Shown here: positions 16,348 through 24,057 of the stretch, in pieces
Numbering within the stretch: the first letter of the stretch is position 1
Layout of the letters: each line of letters begins with the position of its first letter
Source: Nocardioidaceae bacterium
GTDB lineage: Bacteria > Actinomycetota > Actinomycetes > Propionibacteriales > Nocardioidaceae
Direction of reading: 5' to 3'
NCBI GenBank assembly: GCA_025980475.1
Contig: JAICXL010000022.1
Span: forward strand, 1 to 35,697
Length of the DNA stretch: 35,697 nt
Position numbers and translations under genes: made by a program
Notes under the pieces: model-generated
What the model was told of the DNA's origin: nothing
Seen by the model: only the letters and a program-made list of their open reading frames with translations
Databases searched by the model: none

Positions 16348-17757
16348 TCACACGCTCCACTTCGGACCGGCGGGCGTGTCCTCGACCTCGATGCCCGCCT
16401 GGGTGAGCCGGTCGCGGATCGCGTCGGCGGTCGTCCAGTCCCTGCTCGCCCGGGCCTCGGCGCGCTGGTCGAGCAGGCTGCGGACGAGGACGTCGACCGC
16501 CTGCTCGAGCTTGCCGTCGCTCCCGGCCGTCGTACCCCACGCCGGATCGGCAGGATCCAGCCCGAGCACGTCGAGCATCGCCCGCACCGACGCCGCCGCC
16601 CCGCGTGCGCCGTCACGATCGCCGGAGGCGAGGAGCTTGTTGCCCTCGCGCATCACGTCGAAGATCGATGCCACCGCCGCCGGGGTGCCCAGGTCGTCGT
16701 CCATCGCCTCGGCGAACGCCGCGCACACGGGCTGACTGCGCCCGGGCGCACCCTCGACGTCTCCCGACCGCTCCAGGAAGTGCTCGATCCGCCGGAAGCC
16801 GGCCGCCGCCTCGTCGAGTGCCTCGAAGCTGAACTCGACCGCTGAGCGGTAGTGCGCGGCGACCATGTAGTAGCGCAGCTCGATGGGCCGCACCCTCTCC
16901 AGCACCGCCGGCACCAGCAACGAGTTGCCGAGCGACTTGCTCATCTTCTCCCCGGAGGTGGTGATCCAGCCGTTGTGCAGCCAGTAGGAGGCGAAGGGGT
17001 GCCCGGCGGCCCGCGACTGGGCCAGCTCGTTCTCGTGGTGGGGGAAGCGCAGGTCGACGCCGCCACCGTGGATGTCGAAGGCGGTGCCGAGGTACTTCCC
17101 CGCCATCGCGGAGCACTCGATGTGCCAGCCCGGCCGGCCGGGCCCCCAGGGTGCCGGCCACGCCGCGGTCGCCGGCTCGGTCTGCTTCTTCCACCCCTTC
17201 CACAGCGCGAAGTCACGCGGATCGCGCTTGCCCCGCGGGTCGGCGTCGTCGGCTGCCTCCATGTCGTCGATCGACTGGTTGGTGAGCTCGCCGTACGCGG
17301 GCCACGACTGGACGTCGAAGTAGACGTCACCGGATCCGTCACCGGCCTCGTAGGCGTGGCCGCGGGCGAGCAGCTCCCCGATCAGCTCGATCATCTCGGG
17401 GATGTGGCCGGTGGCGAGGGGCTCGTAGGTCGGCGGCATCACGTTGAGGGCGTCGTAGGCCTTGTCCAGCTGGCGCTTCATCGCGTAGGCGAGGTTGTAC
17501 CAGGGGCGACCCTGCTCGGCGGACTTGACCAGGATCTTGTCGTCGATGTCGGTGACGTTGCGGATGAAGGTGACGTCGTGGCCGGACGCGAGCAGCCAGC
17601 GGCGCAGCACGTCGAAGTTGACGGCCGAGCGGACGTGGCCGATGTGCGGCTCTGACTGGACGGTCAGGCCGCAGACGTAGATCCCGACCTTGCCCTGCTC
17701 GAGGGGCTCGAAGTCGCGGACCGCGCTGGCGCGCGTGTCGTGCAGCCGGAGAGTCAC
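16348..17757 (-). CDS. cysS: Cysteinyl-tRNA synthetase
   Basis: 469 aa class I aminoacyl-tRNA synthetase that charges tRNA-Cys. It has HIGH at 38-41, KMSKS at 271-275, the zinc-binding pattern Cys29, Cys215 and the His/Glu residues in FPHHENE (near 238-244), and [12 protein letters not shown] 17757 is chosen because it gives the canonical beginning TLRLHDTRA and has AGGA about 8 nt upstream; a longer frame exists but adds an unrelated lead. TAGGAT stands 7 nt before the GTG, so transcription may start at the start codon. It is an ordinary CysS and not the related mycothiol ligase MshC: it has the CysS beginning and lies in the classic cysS-rlmB pair. Confidence 0.95.
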   Translation of the reverse strand: MTLRLHDTRASAVRDFEPLEQGKVGIYVCGLTVQSEPHIGHVRSAVNFDVLRRWLLASGHDVTFIRNVTDIDDKILVKSAEQGRPWYNLAYAMKRQLDKAYDALNVMPPTYEPLATGHIPEMIELIGELLARGHAYEAGDGSGDVYFDVQSWPAYGELTNQSIDDMEAADDADPRGKRDPRDFALWKGWKKQTEPATAAWPAPWGPGRPGWHIECSAMAGKYLGTAFDIHGGGVDLRFPHHENELAQSRAAGHPFASYWLHNGWITTSGEKMSKSLGNSLLVPAVLERVRPIELRYYMVAAHYRSAVEFSFEALDEAAAGFRRIEHFLERSGDVEGAPGRSQPVCAAFAEAMDDDLGTPAAVASIFDVMREGNKLLASGDRDGARGAAASVRAMLDVLGLDPADPAWGTTAGSDGKLEQAVDVLVRSLLDQRAEARASRDWTTADAIRDRLTQAGIEVEDTPAGPKWSV

Positions 17758-17764
17758 CCGGCCA

Positions 17765-17770
17765 ATCCTA
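17765..17770 (-). promoter_or_regulatory. -10 box for cysS (possible leaderless start)
   Basis: On the minus strand TAGGAT is followed by 7 nt and then the cysS GTG, placing initiation at or next to the start codon. The AGGA inside it could also act as a ribosome site if transcription begins further upstream. Confidence 0.4.
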
Positions 17771-17838
17771 GTGAACTGCTCACCACGGCAACGCCGCCGC
17801 GGGTCCACCTCGTCCTAGAGTGCGAAGGGGCGGTGCCG

Positions 17839-18354
17839 ATGAGCAGGAGCGTGGACTTCGACGCGTTCGTCGCGTCCCGCTCGCGCGCGCTGCTGCAGAC
17901 GGCGTGGCTGCTCACCGGTGACTGGCAGCTGGCGGAGGACCTCGTGCAGACTGCGCTGGCGAAGTGCTACCCGGCATGGCAACGGATCACCGACGGCGGC
18001 GACGAGCCCTACGTGCGGCGGACGTTGGTGACGACCTACATCACCTGGTGGCGTCGGGCGTGGCGGCGCGAGCGCGCGACGGACCCGCTGCCGGAGGCGG
18101 TCGAGCGGGTCGAGGGGGCCGAGGACCTGGCCCGCGTGGAGCTGCGCCAGCTGTTGCTGTCGGCGCTCGCCGAGCTGCCCCGGCGGCAACGGGCCACGGT
18201 CGTGCTCCGCTACTACTGCGACCTGTCCGAGGCCGAGGCCGCGGAGGTCCTGGGTTGCTCGGTGGGGACCGTCAAGAGCCAGGCGGCCAAGGGACTCGCG
18301 CGGCTGCGCCGGTCCCCGCTGGCGGCCGCCGCGTCGGAAGGGATCCTGGGATGA
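17839..18354 (+). CDS. SigE-type ECF RNA polymerase sigma factor
   Basis: 171 aa, the short two-domain layout of extracytoplasmic-function sigma factors. Region 2 is seen in residues about 8-70 (FDAFVASRSRALLQTAWLL, then the -10-reading segment DWQLAEDLVQTALAK). Region 4 spans about 110-160 (LPRRQRATVVLRYYCDLSEAEAAEVLGCSVGTVKSQAAKGLARLR), a helix-turn-helix for the -35 box. ATG 17839 has AAGGGG about 10 nt upstream; GTG 17833 is an alternative. TAGAGT at 17816-17821 may be the promoter -10. The stop overlaps the following membrane-protein gene (ATGA at 18351-18354), typical of a sigma factor with its own regulator. Confidence 0.92.
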   Translation: MSRSVDFDAFVASRSRALLQTAWLLTGDWQLAEDLVQTALAKCYPAWQRITDGGDEPYVRRTLVTTYITWWRRAWRRERATDPLPEAVERVEGAEDLARVELRQLLLSALAELPRRQRATVVLRYYCDLSEAEAAEVLGCSVGTVKSQAAKGLARLRRSPLAAAASEGILG

Positions 18355-19154
18355 CCAAGCTGGACGAGCAGAAGCTGGGGACGCTGCTGAAGGAGTCGGT
18401 CCCGGAGCCGGAGCCGGTGCGGGACCTGGCGGAGGGCGCGCGGGGCCTGGCGGTCCGGAACCGCCGTCGGCGAGTGCTCATCGGCTCGGCGGTGGTGGTG
18501 GCCGTGGTCGCACTGGTCCCTGCGTTCGTCCTGTCCGCCCGGGCCGGCGGCGGGCACATCGGTCCGACGAGCACCCCTCCCACCCACGCGGTGCGGACCC
18601 CCGTCCCGACGCTGTGCGGCCGGGCCTGCGACCCTGGGCACGTCGCGCAGCAGATCAGGCGGCCGCTGCACCTGCCGACCGTGTCGCCCGGTGCGGCCTG
18701 CCCGGTGAGCCCGCGACGCACCTTCCCGGGAGGGGCCGGCTTCACCGGGCCGTTCCCGGCGCTCGGCAACGGGCCGCTCCACGTCGCGGGTCTCACCCGG
18801 CACGGCGAGCTTCCGGTCGGCCGGGACGACCGGGGCTGGCTGAACGCGAAGGTGATCTGGGTCTTCGGCAAGCAGTACGGCGGGCCACTCCTGCTGCGGG
18901 GCGACCGGATCGACGGGCCGGGACGGCTGCTGTTCGAGCACTACCTGGGGGCCGCGGCGTACCCGGGTTCGGGGTCCGGCACCGGCCCGCACCGGCAGCT
19001 GCTCTACGTCCGGGGCGGCCTGCACGCAGCGGCCCCGTCCGCGCTCGAGTCGGAGCCGGACGTGCTCTACGTCGACGGCCCCGGCTGCTACGCCGTACAG
19101 GCTGACGGGGTCGGCTTCTCCGAGGTCCTGGTCTTCCGGGTGCCCGGCCGCTGA
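18351..19154 (+). CDS. Single-pass membrane protein coupled to the sigma factor (possible anti-sigma factor)
   Basis: 267 aa. A cytoplasmic segment of about 45 residues is followed by RNRRRR and one membrane helix (VLIGSAVVVAVVALVPAFVLSA). An extracytoplasmic domain of about 190 residues follows, with four Cys (in LCGRAC, AACPV and GPGCYAV) that could form two disulfides. The 4 bp overlap with the sigma gene indicates a functional pair. The short cytoplasmic part has no recognisable zinc-binding anti-sigma motif, so the role is inferred from position and topology only. It could equally be a target that travels with the sigma gene. It converges on an SDR gene 13 bp downstream. Confidence 0.75.
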   Translation: MTKLDEQKLGTLLKESVPEPEPVRDLAEGARGLAVRNRRRRVLIGSAVVVAVVALVPAFVLSARAGGGHIGPTSTPPTHAVRTPVPTLCGRACDPGHVAQQIRRPLHLPTVSPGAACPVSPRRTFPGGAGFTGPFPALGNGPLHVAGLTRHGELPVGRDDRGWLNAKVIWVFGKQYGGPLLLRGDRIDGPGRLLFEHYLGAAAYPGSGSGTGPHRQLLYVRGGLHAAAPSALESEPDVLYVDGPGCYAVQADGVGFSEVLVFRVPGR

Positions 19155-19167
19155 GCCCTCGGTCCGG

Positions 19168-19932
19168 TCAGGCCGACCAACCGCCGTCGACGTCGAGCTT
19201 CTGCCCGGAGACGAAGGCGGCGCGGTCGGAGGCGAGGAAGCAGACCGCCTCGGCGACGTCGCCAGCGATGCCGAAACGGCCGAGCGGGATGTTGGCGCGG
19301 GTCACCGCCAGCGCGCGGTCGTCGAGCTCGCCGGTGCTGACCAGCCGGCCGGCCATCCCGTCGGTGAGCATGCCCGGCCCGACGCAGTTGGCGCGGATCC
19401 CGAAGCGACCCTCCTCGACGGCGAGCGCGCGCACCATCGCCTCGATCGCCGCCTTGGGCGCCGACGACAACGCGTCGCGGGGCGGGAAGCGGGTGGTCGC
19501 CGCCGTCGTGACAGCGACGATGCTGCCGCCGCTGTCGCGCAAGGCGGGGAGCGCGGGCTGGACGACGTTGAAGAAGCCGCCGACGTCGGTGTGCACCTGC
19601 TCCTGCAGGTCGCGCGGCGTGACCTTGCTCAGGTGCCGCATCGGCACCGGCGCACCCGCGGCGTAGACCAGCGTGTGCAGCCCGGAGAAGTCGCTGGTCG
19701 CGCGGTCGACGACGTCGGCGCAGGCACCGGCATCGGTGATCTCGAGCTGGTAGGCGCGGACCTCCGCACCGTTCGCCGCGGCCTCCTGCACGCAGAACTC
19801 GACGTCGCTGGAGTGGTGGGTCAGCGCCACCGCGCTGCCGCGCTCGGCGAGCAGCCGCACGATCGCCCGGCCGAGCCCGCCGCTGCCCCCGACGACGAGT
19901 GCCGCCCCGGTGCGTTCCGAGAAGTCGTCCAT
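19168..19932 (-). CDS. SDR-family protein lacking the catalytic tyrosine
   Basis: 254 aa, normal classical SDR length. The cofactor loop is intact (VVGGSGGLGRAI, residues 13-24), and the C-terminal block GQKLDVDGGWS is present. The active-site Y-x-x-x-K reads SSAPK: the Lys remains but the Tyr is Ser, and the usual catalytic Ser region reads AVTTAATT. The NNAG block is YAAG. Checked on the bases at 19441-19490, the Ser codon is clear. It may bind NAD(P)H without reducing a substrate, or use other residues. TACCGT (19939-19944, minus strand) stands 6 nt before ATG 19932 with no ribosome site, suggesting a leaderless mRNA. The oxidoreductase gene upstream ends 94 bp before it on the same strand. 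Confidence 0.85.
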   Translation of the reverse strand: MDDFSERTGAALVVGGSGGLGRAIVRLLAERGSAVALTHHSSDVEFCVQEAAANGAEVRAYQLEITDAGACADVVDRATSDFSGLHTLVYAAGAPVPMRHLSKVTPRDLQEQVHTDVGGFFNVVQPALPALRDSGGSIVAVTTAATTRFPPRDALSSAPKAAIEAMVRALAVEEGRFGIRANCVGPGMLTDGMAGRLVSTGELDDRALAVTRANIPLGRFGIAGDVAEAVCFLASDRAAFVSGQKLDVDGGWSA

Positions 19933-19938
19933 CCGGCC

Positions 19939-19944
19939 ACGGTA
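19939..19944 (-). promoter_or_regulatory. -10 box for the SDR gene (leaderless candidate)
   Basis: TACCGT on the minus strand, then GGCCGG, then the ATG at 19932. No -35 can be named. Confidence 0.35.
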
Positions 19945-20025
19945 GGCGGCGCGGCGGGTCGGCCGGCGCCCGGGGTCGGGGTCGGGGGTCGTGCGGGTTT
20001 CGGGTCGTGCAGGAAACCGCCGGTG

Positions 20026-21552
20026 CTAACCAGCGGAGAACTCCACCGTGTCCCAGCCGGTCGCGCCGTTGGGGACGACGTCGGCGCGGGCGGCGGTCTG
20101 GGTGTAGCCCGACCGGTCGGTGGCGCGTACGGCGAGCCGGTGCGACCCGGGCCGCAGTGAGACGGTGCCGGCCCATTGCACCCACGTGTCGACGCTCGGG
20201 ACCCGGCCGAGCGTGGCGCGCTGCCAGGCGCCGCCGTCGAGCTGGAACTCGACCCGCCGGATGCCGGTGTGCTGGGCCCACGCGACCCCGCCGACCCGGG
20301 TCCGGCCGGCGGCGACATGGACGCCGGGGCGCGGTGCGTCGATGCGCGACTCGGTCTTCACCGGGCCCTTCTGCGACCAGCCGCGCTCGGTCCAGTAGGC
20401 GGAGAACCGGTCGAACCTGGTGACCTCGAGGTCGACCAGCCACTTGGTCGCCGAGACGTAGCCGTAGAGCCCGGGCACCACCATCCGCACCGGGAAGCCG
20501 TGCTCGATCGGCAGCGGCTGCCCGTCCATCGCCACGGCCAGCATCGCGTTGCGGTCGTCGGTGAGCGCCGACAGCGGCGTGCCGCAGGTCCAGCCGTCGG
20601 CCGAGGTCTGTTTCACCGCGTCGGCGCCTGGGTGCACACCGGCCTCGGTGAGCAGGTCGCGGGCCAGCACGCCGGACCACCAGGCGTTGCCGACCAGATT
20701 CCCGCCCACCTCGTTGGAGACGCAGCAGAGCGTCAGCCAGTCCTCGGTGATCTTGCGGCGGACCAGCTGCTCGAAGCTCAGCGTCATCGGCCGGTCGACC
20801 ATGCCGTGGATCCGCAGCCGCCACTCCCCCGGCGAGACCGACGGGGGCGCCAGGGCGGTGGCCACGAGGTAGAAGCCGGCGGCGGGCGTCCGCCACGGGA
20901 CGACCCCGGGCACGCCGAGGTCGGCGCCCGCGGGCGGGCGTCCGCGGGTGACCGGCAGCCGCAGCAGCCGGCGCGCCTCCTCGACCGCCCGATGGCCACC
21001 GCCCAGGGCCCGGCCACCGACCGCGACCAACCCGGCGACCACGAGCACGCCGAGGGCGTTGAGCACGAAGGCCCTGCGCGCCGGTCCCTCACCGCGCACC
21101 GCGACGGTGCTGCCGTCGGCGGCGCGCACCGGGGTGGCCTGCTGGTCGCCGAGGAAACGCCGCACCACCGCCATCGTGGCGAGACCGACCAGCACCGCGA
21201 TCACCGAGCCCGTGGTGGCGTCGCCCTGCTGCAGCAGCGCAGCGACGCCCGCGACGGCCAGCAGCACGAAGACCAGGTCGGGCAGCAGCCGGTGCCAGCG
21301 GGCCAGGGTGCCGGCCCCTGCGCAGAGCAGCAGGGTGGCCAGCACGGTCCCGGTGACCAGCAGCGGCTTGTCCAGGTGCTTGACGGCGTGCACCAGGAAG
21401 TTCGCCAACCCGCCCGGAGTCAGGTCGCGCACGCTGCCTGCGACCGCGACCACCGGGCCGGTCGCGCCGGTCACGGCCCAGGCGACCGCCTGCGCGGTGG
21501 CCAGCCCGGCGGCACCGGCGACCACCCCCGCCCAGCCCAGACGACTGCTCAC
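20026..21552 (-). CDS. Membrane-anchored molybdopterin-dependent oxidoreductase (sulfite oxidase family)
   Basis: 508 aa. Residues 1-180 hold about five membrane helices (GVVAGAAGLATAQAVAWAV, LLVTGTVLATLLLCAGAG, LVFVLLAVAGVAALL, SVIAVLVGLATMAVV, FVLNALGVLVVAGLVAVGG). A sulfite-oxidase-type catalytic domain follows, with CCVSNEVGG supplying the molybdenum-ligand cysteine (Cys277 by position) and the segment GFPVRMVVPGLYGY. The last 120 residues form the dimerisation/Mo-co domain (GVHVAAGRTRVGGVAW and WVQWAG). The enzyme domain would face outside the cytoplasm; substrate is unknown. GTG 21552 is preferred over ATG 21570 because AGGA lies about 8 nt before it. It diverges from ispF across about 35 bp. 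Confidence 0.9.
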   Translation of the reverse strand: MSSRLGWAGVVAGAAGLATAQAVAWAVTGATGPVVAVAGSVRDLTPGGLANFLVHAVKHLDKPLLVTGTVLATLLLCAGAGTLARWHRLLPDLVFVLLAVAGVAALLQQGDATTGSVIAVLVGLATMAVVRRFLGDQQATPVRAADGSTVAVRGEGPARRAFVLNALGVLVVAGLVAVGGRALGGGHRAVEEARRLLRLPVTRGRPPAGADLGVPGVVPWRTPAAGFYLVATALAPPSVSPGEWRLRIHGMVDRPMTLSFEQLVRRKITEDWLTLCCVSNEVGGNLVGNAWWSGVLARDLLTEAGVHPGADAVKQTSADGWTCGTPLSALTDDRNAMLAVAMDGQPLPIEHGFPVRMVVPGLYGYVSATKWLVDLEVTRFDRFSAYWTERGWSQKGPVKTESRIDAPRPGVHVAAGRTRVGGVAWAQHTGIRRVEFQLDGGAWQRATLGRVPSVDTWVQWAGTVSLRPGSHRLAVRATDRSGYTQTAARADVVPNGATGWDTVEFSAG

Positions 21553-21587
21553 TGCACCATCCTCGCCCATGCCCCCCAGAACACGGC

Positions 21588-22082
21588 ATGATCGGCTCCG
21601 TGACCTCCCCAGGCGAGCTGCGCATCGGCATCGGCAGCGACGTGCACCGCCTCGCCGAGGGACGGCCGATGCGCATCGCCGGCCTCGACTTCCCCGACGA
21701 GCCGGCCGGCCCCGAGGGCCACTCCGACGGCGACGTGGTGCTGCACGCGGTCTGCGACGCGCTGCTGTCGGCGGCCGGCCTGGGCGACCTCGGCAGCAGC
21801 GTCGGTACGACGGACCCGCGCTGGGCCGGCTCGCCGAGCGACGAGCTCCTCGCCGACACTTTGCGACGCGTGCGCGCCGCAGGGTGGCAGGTCGTGAACG
21901 TCGCGGTCCAGCTGATCGGCAACCGGCCCCGCCTCGGGTCGCGCCGTGCCGAGGCGGAGCAGGGCCTCGCCGACCGGCACGGCATCACCGTCTCGGTCTC
22001 CGCGACCACCACCGACGGCCTCGGGCTGACCGGACGCGGTGAGGGCCTCGCCGCGATCGCGACCGCCCTGCTGCAGCGATGA
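21588..22082 (+). CDS. ispF: 2-C-methyl-D-erythritol 2,4-cyclodiphosphate synthase
   Basis: 164 aa, the normal size of IspF, which closes CDP-methylerythritol phosphate to the cyclodiphosphate in the non-mevalonate isoprenoid pathway and works as a trimer. Metal ligands are present: Asp18 and His20 in GSDVH, and His53 in [11 protein letters not shown]. The CDP-binding block [15 protein letters not shown] is intact. The FPDTDP loop reads SVGTTDP, an actinobacterial-type variation. ATG 21588 is used; GTG 21600 is possible, and neither has a good ribosome site. The last 4 bp overlap ispD (ATGA at 22079-22082). The order ispF-ispD is the reverse of the usual actinobacterial order, and the pair runs opposite to carD and cysS. 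Confidence 0.93.
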   Translation: MIGSVTSPGELRIGIGSDVHRLAEGRPMRIAGLDFPDEPAGPEGHSDGDVVLHAVCDALLSAAGLGDLGSSVGTTDPRWAGSPSDELLADTLRRVRAAGWQVVNVAVQLIGNRPRLGSRRAEAEQGLADRHGITVSVSATTTDGLGLTGRGEGLAAIATALLQR

Positions 22083-22819
22083 CCACGGCGCCCACCGCCC
22101 CCGCCACACGCGCTGCGGTCGTCATCCTCGCCGGCGGCTCGGGCAGCCGGGTCGGCGCGGGTGTCAACAAGGTGCTGCTGCCACTCGGCGGGCTGCCGAT
22201 CCTGGTGCACTCGCTGCGCACCGCCCTCCTGGTCGACGGCGTGCACCGGCTGGTGGTCGTGGTCCGCCCCGAGGACCGTGACGAGGTCGCCGCGGCCGTC
22301 GAGCCCCACCTCGGCGAGCACGACCTGTGGCTGGTCGACGGTGGTGCGCAGCGGCACGACTCCGAGTGGCAGGCGATCCGCGTGCTGCGCCCCGACATCG
22401 AGGCCGGCGAGCTCGACGTGGTCGCGATCCACGACGCCGCCCGCCCGCTGGCCCCCGCGTCCCTGTTCGCCTCGACGATCGCCGCGGCGGCCGAGCACGG
22501 CGGGGCGATCCCGGTGGTCCCGACGACCGGGCTGCTGCCCCGCGAGCCAGGTCAGCCCGGCATCCCCCTTGGCGTGGTGGCCGTCCAGACCCCGCAGGCC
22601 TTCCGCGCAGAGGCCCTGCTGGCGTCGTACCTCCGGGCCGACGCCGACGGCTTCACCGGCACCGACACCGCCAGCTGCCTGGAGCGCTACGCCGAGTCCG
22701 AGTCCGGGTCCGGGCCCGGGGTCCGGGTCGCCGCGGTGCCGAGCCTGGCGAGCAACCTGAAGGTGACCTTCCCCGAGGACGTTCGGCTCGCCGAGGCGCT
22801 GCTGGACCTGGTCAGCTGA
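22079..22819 (+). CDS. ispD: IspD homologue A, keeps the CTP-binding half of the active site
   Basis: 246 aa cytidylyltransferase, coupled to ispF by ATGA. IspD joins CTP to methylerythritol 4-phosphate (MEP). CTP-side features are present: LAGGSGSR (Arg24), Lys31 where PKQ normally stands, GGAQRHDS (Ser95), HDAARP (Asp119), QTPQ (Thr171) and NLKVTFPED (Lys228). The beta-arm that carries Thr140 and Arg157 in E. coli is altered: the T-D-T-x-K block reads TTGLL, and the position of Arg157 is a Pro in a segment about five residues shorter. So the MEP-phosphate residues appear lost. A partner that supplies them may be the convergent gene at 22812-23351. The name rests on fold and on the ispF linkage; another sugar-phosphate cytidylyltransferase is a less likely alternative. 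Confidence 0.85.
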   Translation: MTTAPTAPATRAAVVILAGGSGSRVGAGVNKVLLPLGGLPILVHSLRTALLVDGVHRLVVVVRPEDRDEVAAAVEPHLGEHDLWLVDGGAQRHDSEWQAIRVLRPDIEAGELDVVAIHDAARPLAPASLFASTIAAAAEHGGAIPVVPTTGLLPREPGQPGIPLGVVAVQTPQAFRAEALLASYLRADADGFTGTDTASCLERYAESESGSGPGVRVAAVPSLASNLKVTFPEDVRLAEALLDLVS

Positions 22820-23351
22820 CGCCCTGGCTGGCGCTCATCGCCTCGAGCAGGGCTAGGTCGGCCTGCTCGCCGGCGCGGCGGCCGAGCGGCGGGGCGTCGA
22901 GCAGGCGTACGGCGCCGCCGGCCCGCAACCGCTGCACCAGCAGGGCGAAGTCGTCGGTGTCCGGCGGCACGGCCATCTCTGCGACCACGGCCGGCGGCAG
23001 CACGACCGGGGAGCTGACCACCACGTGGGCGTCCCGGTCGACGGTGGCGCCGACGAAGCCGTCGGTGACCTGCTTGAGGGTGTCGGTGACCGGCCGGCAG
23101 CCGGCCACGACCTCGCCGGAGGCCGCCGCCGCGACCGCCGCGGCGATGAAGTCCGGCGGCGTCAGCGGGCAGAGCGGGTCGTGCAGCACGACCGGGCGGC
23201 CCGACGCGCGCAGCTCGTCCCACGGCACGTTGAAGTCGACCAGCTGCACGCCGGCCTCCTCGAGCGCGAAGCTCGCGGCCGCGACCAGGGACTCCCCGTG
23301 CACCAGCGCGAAGGGCAGCGACCCGCGGCCGGTCACCGGGACGACGCCCAA
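22812..23351 (-). CDS. IspD homologue B, degenerate CTP site but intact MEP-binding arm
   Basis: 179 aa from TTG 23351; shorter than IspD (about 230). Homology to IspD is visible from [15 protein letters not shown] (HDAARPLTPP in IspD) through PVTDTLK (Thr91, Lys93) to TVDRDAH (Arg106), the arm residues matching E. coli Thr140 and Arg157. In contrast the nucleotide loop reads [12 protein letters not shown] without the G-x-G-x-R pattern or Lys27, the central GG-x-x-R-x-x-S segment is absent, QTPQ is SSPVV, and the N-x-K-x-T block near the C-terminus is missing. It cannot bind CTP in the usual way. It lies behind carD, the normal ispD position. Start is uncertain: a CTG at 23408 overlapping the carD stop would add 19 residues. 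It converges on ispD with an 8 bp overlap. Confidence 0.8.
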   Translation of the reverse strand: MGVVPVTGRGSLPFALVHGESLVAAASFALEEAGVQLVDFNVPWDELRASGRPVVLHDPLCPLTPPDFIAAAVAAAASGEVVAGCRPVTDTLKQVTDGFVGATVDRDAHVVVSSPVVLPPAVVAEMAVPPDTDDFALLVQRLRAGGAVRLLDAPPLGRRAGEQADLALLEAMSASQGVS

Positions 23352-23383
23352 CGGGCCCCCGGGAGCGTGTCCCAGGGGCCCGT
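23351..23383 (-). promoter_or_regulatory. Hairpin between carD and the ispD-like gene
   Basis: A perfect 9 bp inverted repeat ACGGGCCCC/GGGGCCCGT (23351-23359, 23375-23383) continues after one mismatch as GGGA/TCCC around a 5 nt loop. It begins 21 nt past the carD stop. In the mRNA its 3' arm contains the G-rich sequence before TTG 23351 and the first T of that codon. It may limit read-through from carD or mask the start. There is no T-tract. Confidence 0.6.
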
Positions 23384-23404
23384 CGGAGAAGGCGTCGGTG
23401 CTGC

Positions 23405-23890
23405 TCAGGAGGCGAGCACCTCGTCGAGGATGGTCTCGGCCTTGTCCTCGTTGGTGTGCTCGGCGAGTGCCAGCTCGGAGACGAGGATCTGGCGCGCCTT
23501 GGCCAGCATCCGCTTCTCGCCGGCCGACAGCCCGCGGTCGCGCTCGCGGCGCCACAGGTCGCGGACGACCTCGGCGACCTTCATCACGTCACCGGAGTGC
23601 AGCTTCTCGAGGTTGGCCTTGTAGCGGCGCGACCAGTTGGTCGGCTCGTCGGGGACGGTGGCCCGCAGGACGTCGAAGACCCGGTCCAGCCCCTCCTTGT
23701 CGACCACGTCCCGCACTCCGACCAGGTCGAGGTTGCAGGCGGGCACGCGGACCACGAGGTCCTGCTGCGCCACGATCCGGAGGACGAGGTACTGCTTCTC
23801 CTCCCCCTTGATCTTGCGCATCTCGATGTCCTCGATGACCGCAGCCCCGTGATTTGGATAGACAACCGTTTCGCCGACGGTGAAAGTCAT
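23405..23890 (-). CDS. carD: CarD family transcriptional regulator
   Basis: 161 aa, the standard length of actinobacterial CarD, which binds RNA polymerase and promoter DNA to stabilise open complexes, chiefly at rRNA promoters. The N-terminal RNA-polymerase-interaction domain reads [35 protein letters not shown], and the C-terminal helical DNA-binding domain contains [35 protein letters not shown] and [13 protein letters not shown] 23890 is clear from homology, with GGAAAGGGG about 10 nt upstream; the open frame runs further upstream but that part is unrelated. The ispD-like gene follows on the same strand beyond a hairpin. Confidence 0.95.
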   Translation of the reverse strand: MTFTVGETVVYPNHGAAVIEDIEMRKIKGEEKQYLVLRIVAQQDLVVRVPACNLDLVGVRDVVDKEGLDRVFDVLRATVPDEPTNWSRRYKANLEKLHSGDVMKVAEVVRDLWRRERDRGLSAGEKRMLAKARQILVSELALAEHTNEDKAETILDEVLAS

Positions 23891-23916
23891 GTAGCTGAAC
23901 CCCTTTCCAGGTGACC

Positions 23917-23922
23917 AGTCTA
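23917..23922 (-). promoter_or_regulatory. -10 box for carD
   Basis: TAGACT on the minus strand would start transcription near 23910, giving a leader of about 20 nt that contains the carD ribosome site. No convincing -35 is seen. Confidence 0.4.
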
Positions 23923-24057
23923 ACACGAGTCGGGGACTGCCCTTTGCGCGTTTGTGCAGGTCAGAGGCCACATTGGGTCTTGACAACGACGATCTTCTGT
24001 GCGTCCGGGCGGTGGTTCGCCGCCGATCCGGGCAGGGTCTGGTCAATACTTCGGCCC

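Noticed and set aside
21588-22082. The altered FPDTDP loop of IspF as a sign of lost function
   Set aside because: Mycobacterial IspF, as I recall it, has a similar change (F-G-x-D-D-P), and all metal and CDP residues are present.
23980-23985. TTGACA as the -35 box of the UbiA-like gene or carD
   Set aside because: No -10 box lies 16-19 bp downstream on the plus strand, and the carD -10 is too far away on the other strand.
23405-24046. A longer CarD starting at 24046
   Set aside because: The extra 52 residues are unlike CarD, while ATG 23890 has a good ribosome site and the canonical MTFTVGE start.
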